DNA of 8,662 nt from JBLNBU01 sp050260215 (GTDB taxonomy: Bacteria; Pseudomonadota; Alphaproteobacteria; Rhodospirillales; Magnetospirillaceae), in the NCBI GenBank assembly GCA_050260215.1, contig JBLNBU010000234.1, positions 1 to 8,662 on the forward strand. The letters run 5' to 3'. The position numbers and the translations under genes were made by a program. Under the pieces are notes generated by a model. It was not told the DNA's origin, ran no database searches, and was given only the letters and a program-made list of their open reading frames with translations. How positions within the stretch are numbered: the first letter of the stretch is position 1; the number at the start of each line of letters is the position of its first letter. Of the stretch, positions 1-7,524 are shown piece after piece.

Positions 1-1
1 G

Positions 2-3000
2 CCCTATGACCGGGTGTCGCCCAACGTCGACGTGGTGGCCCGGCGCATCGATACCCTGGCCAGGCTGGCCCATGGGGCGGCCGGGGCCCCGCGGGTGGTG
101 CTGACCACGGTGGGCGCCGCCCTGCAGCGCGTGCCCCCGCGCGAGACCATGGCCAAGGCCACCCTGGCGGCCAAGGTGGGCGGCCGCCTCGACCCGGCGG
201 CGCTGGTATCGTTCCTGGGCCGCAACGGTTACACCCGCTCGGATGCGGTGATGGAGCCGGGCGAATTCGCCGTTCGCGGCGGTATCGTCGACCTGTTTCC
301 GCCCGGCACGCCCGAGCCGCTGCGCCTGGACTTCTTCGGCGACGAGCTGGAGACCATCCGCACCTTCGACCCCATGAACCAGCGCACCACCGGCAAGCGC
401 GATGACTTCGTGCTGGAACCGGTGAGCGAGGTCATCCTGGACGAGGCGTCCATCGCCCGCTTCCGCACCGGCTACCGGGAGATGTTCGGCGCGGTCCAGG
501 GCCCGGACCCCTTGTACGAAAGCATTTCGGAAGGGGTGAAGTTCGCCGGCCAGGAACACTGGCTGCCGCTGTTCCACGACGGGCTCGACACCCTGTTCGC
601 CTATCTGCCCGACGGCACGCCCGCCGTGCTGGACAACCAGGCCGACGAGGCCGGCGACGCCCGCTGGGCGTTGGTGCTGGAATACTACGAGGCGCGGCGC
701 ACCATCTCCGGGGCCGGGCTGGCCGAGTCGGGCATGGTCTACCATCCGGTGGCACCGCCGCGCCTGTTCGTCGAGCGCGACGAATGGGACCGTCTGCTGG
801 CCGCCCGCCCGGTGCTGCAGCTTTCTCCCTTCGCCGCCCCGGAAGGCCCGGCCACCATCGATGCCGAAGGGCGGCCGGGGCGCGACTTCGCCGACGTGCG
901 CGCCCAGCCCGGCGTCAACGTCTATGATGCGCTCCGCGAGCATATCGAGGCCGAAACGAAGCAGGGCCGCCGCGTGGTCCTGGCCGCCTGGACAACGGGT
1001 TCGCGCGACCGCCTGGCCCATGTGCTGAAAGAGCACGGGTTGAAGGGCATCACCCCTTGCGACGGCTGGGCCGAGGCGGCCCAGGCGGGCAAGGCGAGGG
1101 TGCCCATGGTGGTGCTGGGGCTTGACCACGGCTTCGCCGCCCCGGACTTGGCGCTGGTCACCGAGCAGGACGTGCTGGGCGACCGCCTGGCGCGGCCGGC
1201 GCGCAAGAAGAAGCGCGGCGCCCAGTTCATCGCCGAGGCCTCGGCCCTGGCCGAGGGCGACCTGGTTGTGCATGTCGAGCACGGCATCGGCCGCTACGAC
1301 GGCCTGGTGGCCCTGGAAGTGGCCGGCGCTCCCCACGACTGCCTGCGGGTGGTCTATGACGGCGGCGACAAGCTTTTCGTGCCGGTCGAGAACATCGACG
1401 TGCTGTCGCGCTATGGCTCGGAACAGGCCGGGGCCCAACTCGACCGCCTGGGCGGCACCGCCTGGCAGGCGCGCAAGGCCAAGCTCAAGAAGCGCATCCG
1501 CGACATGGCCGAGCAGTTGATCAAGGTTGCCGCCCAGCGCCAGCTACGCCAGGCCGAGGCGCTGGCCCCGGCCGAAGGCCTGTATGACGAGTTCTGCGCC
1601 CGCTTCCCCTATGCCGAGACCGACGACCAGCTGCGCGCCATCGAGGATTCGGTGGCCGACCTGTCCTCGGGCCGGCCCATGGATCGCCTGATTTGCGGCG
1701 ACGTCGGCTTCGGCAAGACCGAGGTGGCCCTGCGCACTGCCTTCGTTGCCGCCATGTCCGGCCTGCAGGTGGCCGTGGTGGTGCCGACCACGCTGTTGGC
1801 CCGCCAGCACTACCGCACCTTCTCGGAGCGCTTCCGCGGCCTGCCGATCAAGGTTGAGCAACTGTCGCGACTGGTGACGCCCAAGCACGCCGCCGAGGTC
1901 AAGCACGGCGTCTTGGAAGGCCATGTCGACATCGTCGTCGGCACCCATGCCTTGCTGGCAAAAGGCATCAATTTCAAGCGGCTGGGGCTGCTGATCATCG
2001 ACGAGGAGCAGCATTTCGGCGTCGCCCACAAGGAGCGCCTGAAGCAGCTGAAGTCCGACGTCCACGTGCTGACGCTGACCGCCACGCCGATCCCGCGCAC
2101 CCTGCAGCTGGCGCTGACCGGGGTCAAGGAGATGAGCGTCATCGCCACGCCCCCCGTCGACCGGCTGGCGGTGCGCACCTTCGTGCTGCCCTTCGACCCG
2201 GTGGTGGTGCGCGAGGCCATCCTGCGCGAGCGCTACCGCGGCGGCCAGGTGTTCTATGTCTGCCCGCGGCTGGCCGACATCGACCGGGTGGCCGAGCGGC
2301 TGTCTAAGCTGGTGCCCGAGGTCAAGACCGCCGTCGCCCACGGCCGCCTGACCCCGTCCGAGCTGGAAGAGGTGATGACCGCCTTCGGCGACAAGCAGTA
2401 CGACGTGCTGCTGTCGACCAACATCATCGAATCCGGCCTCGACATGCCCTCGGTCAACACGCTGATCATCCACCGCGCCGACATGTTCGGCCTAGGCCAG
2501 CTGTATCAGCTGCGCGGCCGCGTCGGCCGCGGCAAGGTGCGCGGCTATGCCTACATGACGCTGCCCAGCGACAAGCTGCTGTCCAAGGCGGCCGAGAAGC
2601 GCCTGCAGGTGATGCAGGCCCTCGACAGCCTGGGCGCCGGCTTCCAACTGGCCAGCCACGACCTGGACATCCGCGGCGCCGGCAACCTGTTGGGCGAGGA
2701 GCAGTCGGGCCACATCCGCGAGGTGGGCATCGAGCTGTACCAGCAGCTGCTGGAAGATGCGGTGGCCGCCGCCAAAGGCGGTCCGGCGACCGTTGCGGAA
2801 GAGGAATGGTCTCCGCAGATCGCGCTGGGCACCCCGGTGCTGATCCCCGAGGCCTATGTGGCCGACCTGTCGGTCCGTCTGGGCCTTTACCGCCGCATCG
2901 CCACCGTGTCCGAGCGGGGCGAATTGGACGCCCTTGCCGCCGAACTGGTCGACCGCTTCGGCCCGCTGCCGGCCGAGGTCGAGAACCTGCTGGAAATCAT

Positions 3001-3256
3001 CGCCATCAAGGCGCTGTGCAAGCAGGCCGGCATCGAGAAGGTCGATTCGGGGCCCAAGGGCGCCGTGATCACCTTCCGCAACAACGCCTTCCCCAATCCC
3101 GGCGGCCTGGTCCAGTTCATCAGCCGCCAGTTGGGTACCTGCAAGCTGCGCCCCGACCACAAGCTGGTGTTCATCCGCACCTGGGACGAGCCCAGACAAC
3201 GGGTCGACGGCTTGAAGAAGCTGATCGCGACCTTGGCGGAACTGGCGGCGGGGTGA
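2..3256 (+). CDS. mfd: Transcription-repair coupling factor Mfd, 5' end cut by the window
   Basis: Mfd is a cytoplasmic DNA translocase that removes RNA polymerase stalled at DNA damage and recruits UvrA for nucleotide excision repair. The reading frame is open from base 2 to the TGA at 3254-3256, giving 1084 residues. It enters at PYDRVSPNVD, which matches the PYDSFSP region of E. coli Mfd, so about 75-85 N-terminal residues lie outside the window. Counting from base 2, the order is: UvrB-like region (about 1-330), RNA-polymerase interaction (CarD-like) region beginning EGDLVVHVEHGIG at about 418, helicase Walker A GDVGFGKT at about 566 (bases 1697-1720), Walker B DEEQ at about 667 (2000-2011), ATPIPRTLQ, then the LDIRGAGNLLG stretch near 888 in the TRG region, and the C-terminal UvrA-masking domain from about 930. 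There are no frameshifts or lost motifs, so it looks functional. The promoter is outside the window; the 3' end faces a convergent gene across a palindromic repeat. Confidence 0.97.
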   Translation, partial: PYDRVSPNVDVVARRIDTLARLAHGAAGAPRVVLTTVGAALQRVPPRETMAKATLAAKVGGRLDPAALVSFLGRNGYTRSDAVMEPGEFAVRGGIVDLFPPGTPEPLRLDFFGDELETIRTFDPMNQRTTGKRDDFVLEPVSEVILDEASIARFRTGYREMFGAVQGPDPLYESISEGVKFAGQEHWLPLFHDGLDTLFAYLPDGTPAVLDNQADEAGDARWALVLEYYEARRTISGAGLAESGMVYHPVAPPRLFVERDEWDRLLAARPVLQLSPFAAPEGPATIDAEGRPGRDFADVRAQPGVNVYDALREHIEAETKQGRRVVLAAWTTGSRDRLAHVLKEHGLKGITPCDGWAEAAQAGKARVPMVVLGLDHGFAAPDLALVTEQDVLGDRLARPARKKKRGAQFIAEASALAEGDLVVHVEHGIGRYDGLVALEVAGAPHDCLRVVYDGGDKLFVPVENIDVLSRYGSEQAGAQLDRLGGTAWQARKAKLKKRIRDMAEQLIKVAAQRQLRQAEALAPAEGLYDEFCARFPYAETDDQLRAIEDSVADLSSGRPMDRLICGDVGFGKTEVALRTAFVAAMSGLQVAVVVPTTLLARQHYRTFSERFRGLPIKVEQLSRLVTPKHAAEVKHGVLEGHVDIVVGTHALLAKGINFKRLGLLIIDEEQHFGVAHKERLKQLKSDVHVLTLTATPIPRTLQLALTGVKEMSVIATPPVDRLAVRTFVLPFDPVVVREAILRERYRGGQVFYVCPRLADIDRVAERLSKLVPEVKTAVAHGRLTPSELEEVMTAFGDKQYDVLLSTNIIESGLDMPSVNTLIIHRADMFGLGQLYQLRGRVGRGKVRGYAYMTLPSDKLLSKAAEKRLQVMQALDSLGAGFQLASHDLDIRGAGNLLGEEQSGHIREVGIELYQQLLEDAVAAAKGGPATVAEEEWSPQIALGTPVLIPEAYVADLSVRLGLYRRIATVSERGELDALAAELVDRFGPLPAEVENLLEIIAIKALCKQAGIEKVDSGPKGAVITFRNNAFPNPGGLVQFISRQLGTCKLRPDHKLVFIRTWDEPRQRVDGLKKLIATLAELAAG

Positions 3257-3285
3257 TTTGGTCGTTCCGCTTTCGGCTGCCTTTC

Positions 3286-3349
3286 CTCGTCACCCCCGGG
3301 CTTGACCCGGGGGTCAATGGAAGGCCGGGTCAAGCCCGGCCATGACGAG
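3286..3349. repeat. REP-like palindromic element between convergent genes
   Basis: An outer stem CTCGTCA (3286-3292) / TGACGAG (3343-3349) encloses two perfect hairpins. The first is CCCCCGGG (3293-3300) / CCCGGGGG (3306-3313) with loop CTTGA. The second is GGCCGGG (3323-3329) / CCCGGCC (3335-3341) with loop TCAAG. The two loops are complementary, so the element is an imperfect palindrome able to form a cruciform or cloverleaf. GGGCTTGACCCGG palindromes of this sort are dispersed between genes in many alphaproteobacterial genomes. It sits 29 bases after the mfd stop and 8 bases from the stop of the convergent oxidoreductase gene, so it could act as a bidirectional terminator or transcript-end stabiliser. 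There is no T-tract. Confidence 0.85.
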
Positions 3350-3357
3350 TGAAGAAT

Positions 3358-4005
3358 TCAGCTCAGCGCCGCCTCGGCCTCGTTTTCGCGGACGATGTCG
3401 ATCAGGCGCAGCAGGATGTCGGGTTCCTGGGCGCCGGCCAGGGCATAGTTGCCGTCGATGATCAGGCAGGGCACGCCGTTGACGCCCAAACGGTGGGCGC
3501 GGGCGTTGTCGTTCATGACCGCCGAGACGTCGGCATCCGAATACAGGTAGTCGGCCACGTCCACGTCCGTCAGGCCGCATTCGGCCCCGATGGTCACCAG
3601 CTCCTCGATGCGGCCGATGTCGCGGCCCTGGCAGAAATAGGCCGCGTACAGCGCCTCGACCACCTCGGCGTCGCGGCCCATGGTGGTGGCGAAGCGGACC
3701 AGGCGGTGCGAATTCAGCGTATTGGGGGTGCGCTCGATGCGGTCGAAGGCGAACTCGATGCCCTCGGCCCGGCCGGCGGCGGTCACCGCGGCGTGGATGC
3801 GCCCGACGCGGGCCGGCCCGCCGAACTTGCGGTCGAGATAGGTGCCGCGGTCGACCCCGTCCAGCGGCAGGTCGGGATTGAGCAGGAAAGGGCGCCAGTT
3901 GATAGACACGCGCGCTCCCGGCCGCAGGGCCAAGGCACGCTGGAAGCGGCGCTTGCCCACATAGCACCAGGGACAGACGGTATCGAAGACGAAGTCTATT
4001 CTCAC
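3358..4005 (-). CDS. DsbA-family thiol oxidoreductase, FrnE-like, cytoplasmic
   Basis: This 215-residue protein is of the DsbA-like thioredoxin-fold type that includes FrnE and 2-hydroxychromene-2-carboxylate isomerase. The N-terminus RIDFVFDTVCPWCYVGKRR is typical, with the redox motif C11-P-W-C14. The cis-proline side of the active site is seen in NGVPCLIIDG near residue 180. No signal peptide or membrane segment is visible, so it should act in the cytoplasm. FrnE relatives are thiol-disulfide oxidoreductases or isomerases, in some bacteria linked to oxidative-stress tolerance; the substrate here cannot be told. The start is GTG at 4003-4005 with only a weak purine-rich stretch upstream; it is kept because the active site falls where the family has it. 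The gene follows the REC-REC-GGDEF gene by 40 bases on the same strand and is probably co-transcribed. An isomerase without redox activity is less likely because both cysteines are present. Confidence 0.9.
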   Translation of the reverse strand: MRIDFVFDTVCPWCYVGKRRFQRALALRPGARVSINWRPFLLNPDLPLDGVDRGTYLDRKFGGPARVGRIHAAVTAAGRAEGIEFAFDRIERTPNTLNSHRLVRFATTMGRDAEVVEALYAAYFCQGRDIGRIEELVTIGAECGLTDVDVADYLYSDADVSAVMNDNARAHRLGVNGVPCLIIDGNYALAGAQEPDILLRLIDIVRENEAEAALS

Positions 4006-4045
4006 GGCGCCCAGCCTATCACGGAGCCCAAGGGCAGCGACAGCC

Positions 4046-5356
4046 TCAGTCCAGGTTGCGGTGCGCGCGGGCCAGCAGGCCGGCCAGGTCGTCGTCGGGG
4101 TGGGCGTCGGTGCAGCCCACCTGGACCCAGATCTTGACCGGCTGGTAGACCTCGCGCACGGCGAAGTCCGTATAGGCGAGCACGCCGGCGATGCGGTGCA
4201 TCACCACCTCGGCCTCCACCAGAGGGGTGTCGGGCAGCACCACGCAGAACTCGTTCTTGCGGTAAAGCGCCACCAGGTCCTCGGCGCGCAGCAGGCCGCC
4301 GATCCACTGGCCCAGCTGCTGGGCCAGGTGCAGGGCCGCGTCGTCACCGAACTGGGCGCGCACGCCCTCGATGTTGGGGATGTAGAAGAACACCACCGAC
4401 AGGTGGCGGGCCTGGCTTTTGGCCACTTGCAGCCGGCTGTCGAGATAGGTGTCGAGGAACGCGCGGCCATAGGCGCCGGTCTCGGCGTCGCGGGTGGGTT
4501 CGGCCAGGCTGTCGAACAGGGCGGCGCGGATGCTCCAGCGCAGCTGCTGGCGGCGCACCAGGGTCATGACGGCGGCGCGCAGCACCACCAGATCCACGGG
4601 GCGGTGGAACAGCCGGGTCGCGCCGCGGCGATAGGCGTCCGCCAGCGGCAGCCCGGCATCGGCGACCAGCACCATGGGCAGGTTGAACAGGCGCGGGTTG
4701 TTGCGGACCTGCGAGCAGAAGTCCAGGCAGGCGTCGCCGTTGGTGCGCGCGTTCAGCACCGCGGCGTCGAACGGCTTGGCCGCCAGCATGGTCTCGGCCT
4801 CGTAGAGGTTGGCCGAGGTGGTGATGTCGGCATCCGCCGCCAGCAGCTCGACCAGGCCGTCGGTCGCCTCGCCGACCACCAGGATGGCGGGGCGGGTTCC
4901 GGCCTCGGGGCCGTCGGCGCGGTGGCGGGCCTTGACGCCGAAGCGGGCGGCGATGGCGGCGCGGTGGCGCAGCTCGGCGTGCATGGTCTCCAGCCGGGTC
5001 AGCGGGCGCAGGCGGGCGAACAGCTCGGCATCCTCGACGCCCCAGTCCAGCACGTCGTCCAGGCCGCATTCCTGCGCCTTGCCCCACAGTTCGGCGGTTA
5101 CCGGCTGGGCCAGCAGCAGCACCGGGATGTCGGCGGTGGCCGAATCGCCCTTCAGCCGGGCGGCCAGGGCCACCGGGTCGCAGTCGGGCTGGCCGACCAG
5201 GATCAGGTCGGGATGCTCGATGGTGGCGTGGGCGACGGCGTCTTCGGCGGTGGCGGCGCGGATGCCGTGGTAGCCGTTGGCGGACAACCGCCCGATCAAG
5301 CGGTCGGCGACCGCTTGGTCGCCATGGACGACGAGGACATTGGCCAGCCTGATCAT
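4046..5356 (-). CDS. PopA/PleD-like REC-REC-GGDEF protein with inactive domains and intact c-di-GMP I site
   Basis: A 436-residue soluble protein with the PleD layout: receiver 1 (about 4-121), receiver 2 (about 156-270), GGDEF domain (about 285-436). The GGDEF domain is recognisable from ETGAYGRAFLDTYL (the usual LTGLxNRR region), but the signature is R366-K-N-E-F370. The metal-binding Asp region reads FFYIPN instead of the usual FIDIDHF, and the C-terminus stops at RAHRNLD, short of the usual YxAK tail. The inhibitory-site motif R357-A-E-D360 is present exactly five residues before the signature. Receiver 1 has VVHGD for VVDD and LILVG for LILLD; receiver 2 has VVGEA and AVLNA. A role as c-di-GMP-binding effector, as for Caulobacter PopA, is inferred; diguanylate cyclase activity looks impossible. 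ATG 5356 is preferred over an in-frame ATG at 5395 because receiver 1 begins at once and AGGGA lies about 11 bases upstream. It heads a probable two-gene unit with the DsbA-like gene. Confidence 0.88.
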   Translation of the reverse strand: MIRLANVLVVHGDQAVADRLIGRLSANGYHGIRAATAEDAVAHATIEHPDLILVGQPDCDPVALAARLKGDSATADIPVLLLAQPVTAELWGKAQECGLDDVLDWGVEDAELFARLRPLTRLETMHAELRHRAAIAARFGVKARHRADGPEAGTRPAILVVGEATDGLVELLAADADITTSANLYEAETMLAAKPFDAAVLNARTNGDACLDFCSQVRNNPRLFNLPMVLVADAGLPLADAYRRGATRLFHRPVDLVVLRAAVMTLVRRQQLRWSIRAALFDSLAEPTRDAETGAYGRAFLDTYLDSRLQVAKSQARHLSVVFFYIPNIEGVRAQFGDDAALHLAQQLGQWIGGLLRAEDLVALYRKNEFCVVLPDTPLVEAEVVMHRIAGVLAYTDFAVREVYQPVKIWVQVGCTDAHPDDDLAGLLARAHRNLD

Positions 5357-5506
5357 TGCCGAACGGTTCCCTGCTCGAAACGAGGCCGACAGCATACCGC
5401 GTCCGGGGCGTTGCCATAAGAGGGAATCGGCCCCTTTTGCCGCCCCCGGAACCGCCATCTCCGGCCGGCGTTGACAGCAGCGAGGCGGCAAGCGGGGAGT
5501 GGCGCG
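5357..5506. promoter_or_regulatory. Divergent intergenic region, presumed promoters both ways
   Basis: These 150 bases separate the minus-strand REC-REC-GGDEF gene from the plus-strand MprF-like gene, so promoters in both directions are expected from the layout. On the minus strand TATGCT (5396-5391) is a possible -10 about 35 bases before the ATG, but no good -35 lies 16-18 bases upstream. On the plus strand GGGGAG (5494-5499) is a well-placed ribosome binding site, seven bases before GTG 5507. No operator-like palindrome was seen. Confidence 0.35.
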
Positions 5507-7066
5507 GTGACGAGGCTGCTCAGGCTTTTGCGACGGCCCGATGTGGCGCGCGGGGCCGGCGCCCTGTTCAGCGCCGTGGTGTTCGCCTTGGCCCTGTGGG
5601 TGTTGCACCGGGCCATCGGCCGCTTCGACGTGCGTGCCGTGGTGTCGGCGGCCGCTTCCTATCCGGCGGCGACGCTGGTGGGCGCGCTGGGCATGGCGGC
5701 GGCCAGCTATGCGGTGCTGACCGGCTTCGACGGGCTGGCCGTCCGCCACATCGGCCGGCCGATGCCGCCCGGATGGACGGCGCTGATCTCGTTCGTCAGC
5801 CACGCGGTCAGCCACAATGCGGGGTTCGCGGTGCTCACCGGCGGCTCGGTGCGGCTGCGCATGTATTCCACCTTCGGCCTGGGCGTGGGCGAGGTGGCCT
5901 CGGTGATCGCGTTTGCCGGCCTGACCTTCGCGCTGGGGACCATCGTGCTGGCCGGCGGGGCCTTCATCCTTGAGGGCGACAAGGTCGCCCGCCTGCTGCA
6001 CCTGCCGGCCGGGGCGGTCATCGGGGTGGGGTGGGCGGCGACCTTGGTGCTGGCGGCCTATCTGGCGTGGACGGCCCTGGCCGGGCGGCCGCTGGCGGTG
6101 GGCGGATGGCGCTTCGCCACACCCTCGCTGGGGGTCAGCCTGCTGCAGATCACCATCGCCGCCGCCGACCTGGCCCTCGTCGCCGGAGCGCTCTACCTGT
6201 TGCTGCCGCTGGGCAAGGGGGTGTCGTATCCCGCCTTCGTCGGCCTGTACGTGGTGGCGACGCTGGCGGGCATCGTCAGCCACGTGCCGGGCGGGCTGGG
6301 CGTGTTCGAAGGGGCGCTGGTGCTGATGCTGCCCCAGCTGCAGTCCGATGCGGTGCTGGCGGCGCTGCTGGTGTTTCGGGTGTTCTACAACCTGCTGCCG
6401 CTGCTGCTGGCGGCGGTGGTGCTGGGCGTGTTCGAGCTGCAGTTGCGCCGGCGCCGCTTCGCCGAGGCCCCGCCGTGGCTGGAGAACCTGGGCCCGGCAT
6501 TGGCGGCGGTGCTGGTGTTCGGCGCCGGCGTGGTCGAGCTGCTGAGCGGGGCGGTGGCCCGCGCACCGTCGCTGGCCCCGGTGGTGGCGGAGCCCGGGCA
6601 TCTGCTGTCGGGAGCGGCCGGGGCGGTGCTGCTGGTCTCGGCCTGGGGGATGGTCAAGCAGAGCAGGGCCGCCTGGCGCGCCTCGATGACGGCGCTGGTG
6701 GCCGGCGCCTGGCTGTCCTTGCTGCGCGGCCCCGACTGGATCGCCGGCGGGGTGCTGGCGGTGGCCGCGGCGGTCCTGGTCGCCGCCTCGCCGCTGTTCG
6801 CCCGCCCGGAACCCGAGGACCCCCTGTCTCTGGGCTGGTTCGGCGCGGCGGCAGCGGTGGTGGTGGTGGCCTTCTGGCTGACCGCCCATCTGGGCCAGGT
6901 GTGGCTGCTCGACCCCGGGCGGCTGCTGCACTTCGCACCGGCCGACGCCGCGGCACGGGCGCTGCGGGCCAACCTGGTGGCGGCGATCACCCTGGCGGCC
7001 GCGTGGGCGGCGCTCAGAACTCCCACGGCAGCAGCCGGTCGACCGACCAGCGGCCGCCGCCCCTGA
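5507..7066 (+). CDS. MprF/LpiA-type membrane domain without the lysyl-phosphatidylglycerol synthase half
   Basis: A 519-residue polytopic membrane protein with about 13-14 hydrophobic segments. Family-type motifs include SHNAGFAVLTGGSVRLRMYS (102-121), SHVPGGLGVFE (258-268) and LVFRVFYNLLPL (288-299), all in the UPF0104/YbhN-like flippase region of MprF. The second, less conserved membrane half runs to about residue 503. In full-length MprF/LpiA (about 850 residues) a cytoplasmic DUF2156 aminoacyl-PG synthase domain follows; here the chain ends with the polar tail RTPTAAAGRPTSGRRP. A role in lipid flipping without lipid modification is therefore inferred. GTG 5507 is chosen because GGGGAG lies seven bases upstream; a TTG at 5471 has no such site. 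The last 53 bases overlap the convergent doxX-family gene, suggesting that the lost domain went with a rearrangement. A plain UPF0104 protein is less likely, since those are usually near 320 residues. Confidence 0.85.
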   Translation: MTRLLRLLRRPDVARGAGALFSAVVFALALWVLHRAIGRFDVRAVVSAAASYPAATLVGALGMAAASYAVLTGFDGLAVRHIGRPMPPGWTALISFVSHAVSHNAGFAVLTGGSVRLRMYSTFGLGVGEVASVIAFAGLTFALGTIVLAGGAFILEGDKVARLLHLPAGAVIGVGWAATLVLAAYLAWTALAGRPLAVGGWRFATPSLGVSLLQITIAAADLALVAGALYLLLPLGKGVSYPAFVGLYVVATLAGIVSHVPGGLGVFEGALVLMLPQLQSDAVLAALLVFRVFYNLLPLLLAAVVLGVFELQLRRRRFAEAPPWLENLGPALAAVLVFGAGVVELLSGAVARAPSLAPVVAEPGHLLSGAAGAVLLVSAWGMVKQSRAAWRASMTALVAGAWLSLLRGPDWIAGGVLAVAAAVLVAASPLFARPEPEDPLSLGWFGAAAAVVVVAFWLTAHLGQVWLLDPGRLLHFAPADAAARALRANLVAAITLAAAWAALRTPTAAAGRPTSGRRP

Positions 7067-7475
7067 AGGCAATCGCCAGGGCCACCATCCCCCAGAACAG
7101 CGGGTATTCGTAGCCCTTGCCGGTCCAGGCGTAGCCGTTGGGCCAGTGGACCTGGACCACAGCGGTCGCCATGAAAACCACCACCTGGACGGCGACCAGG
7201 CGGGTAAACAGCCCCAGCGCCAGCAAGGTGCCGCCGACCAGTTCGAGCAGGCCGATGTAGAGGGCAAGCGGATAGGCCGGTTCAATCCCCAGCTTGGCGA
7301 AGGCGTCCGCGGTGCCGGGCAGGCCGCCTTCGATCAGCTTGCCCCAGCCGTGGGGAACCAGCGCCGCGCCGCAAATGAAGCGCACAAGTGGCCACGACGC
7401 CTGGGAAAGCGCCTGGTAGACCGGCCCCAGGGCCGGCAGCAGCAGTCGGGAGCGGTCGATGTCGCCATCAGCCAT
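7014..7475 (-). CDS. DoxX-family integral membrane protein
   Basis: A 153-residue protein with four predicted membrane segments (about 27-44, 66-86, 92-112, 124-138). The pattern is DoxX: LVPHGWGKL after the first segment, LELVGGTLLALGLFTRL in the second and third, and GYEYPLFWGM before the fourth. DoxX-family proteins are small membrane proteins, some linked to quinone or thiol redox chemistry and to stress responses; the role of this one is unknown. ATG 7475 is chosen because GGAGG (minus strand 7485-7481) stands five bases upstream; an in-frame GTG at 7490 lies within a stem-loop and has no ribosome site. The gene follows the DUF2934 gene by 49 bases, probably in one transcript. Its 3' end overlaps the end of the MprF-like gene by 53 bases, tail to tail. 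Confidence 0.9.
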   Translation of the reverse strand: MADGDIDRSRLLLPALGPVYQALSQASWPLVRFICGAALVPHGWGKLIEGGLPGTADAFAKLGIEPAYPLALYIGLLELVGGTLLALGLFTRLVAVQVVVFMATAVVQVHWPNGYAWTGKGYEYPLFWGMVALAIAFRGGGRWSVDRLLPWEF

Positions 7476-7481
7476 GCCATC

Positions 7482-7510
7482 CTCCAGCACCGGCGGGCCC
7501 GGTGCTGGAG
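7482..7510 (-). promoter_or_regulatory. Perfect 12-bp stem-loop covering the doxX-family ribosome binding site
   Basis: The arms CTCCAGCACCGG (7482-7493) and CCGGTGCTGGAG (7499-7510) are perfect complements with a five-base loop. Read on the minus strand, the hairpin starts 14 bases after the DUF2934 stop codon. Its 3' arm ends in GGAG, four bases of the GGAGG Shine-Dalgarno for ATG 7475. Folding would hide the ribosome site. No run of T follows, so a classical intrinsic terminator is not supported, though attenuation or protection of the upstream message is possible. The structure is certain at sequence level; its function is inferred. Confidence 0.7.
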
Positions 7511-7524
7511 ATGGGGACGGCCGA

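Noticed and set aside
1544..2473. A 309-codon minus-strand frame inside mfd.
   Set aside because: It lies opposite the conserved helicase motifs of Mfd and has no recognisable domain; antisense shadow.
4061..5419. A 452-codon plus-strand frame opposite the REC-REC-GGDEF gene.
   Set aside because: Its composition (Gly, Gln, Val, His) is that of an antisense frame in GC-rich DNA, and the minus strand shows real receiver and GGDEF motifs.
5471..5476. TTGACA, a perfect -35 consensus, before the MprF-like gene; also a possible TTG start.
   Set aside because: No -10 follows at 16-18 bases and the ribosome site GGGGAG falls there instead. As a start codon it has no ribosome site, whereas GTG 5507 does.
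5357..7285. A very long open minus-strand frame running antisense through the MprF-like gene and continuous with the REC-REC-GGDEF frame.
   Set aside because: Its translation is low-complexity Arg/Gln/Gly/His-rich and matches no domain. The plus strand encodes a clear membrane protein. This is a GC-rich shadow frame, not a giant fusion.
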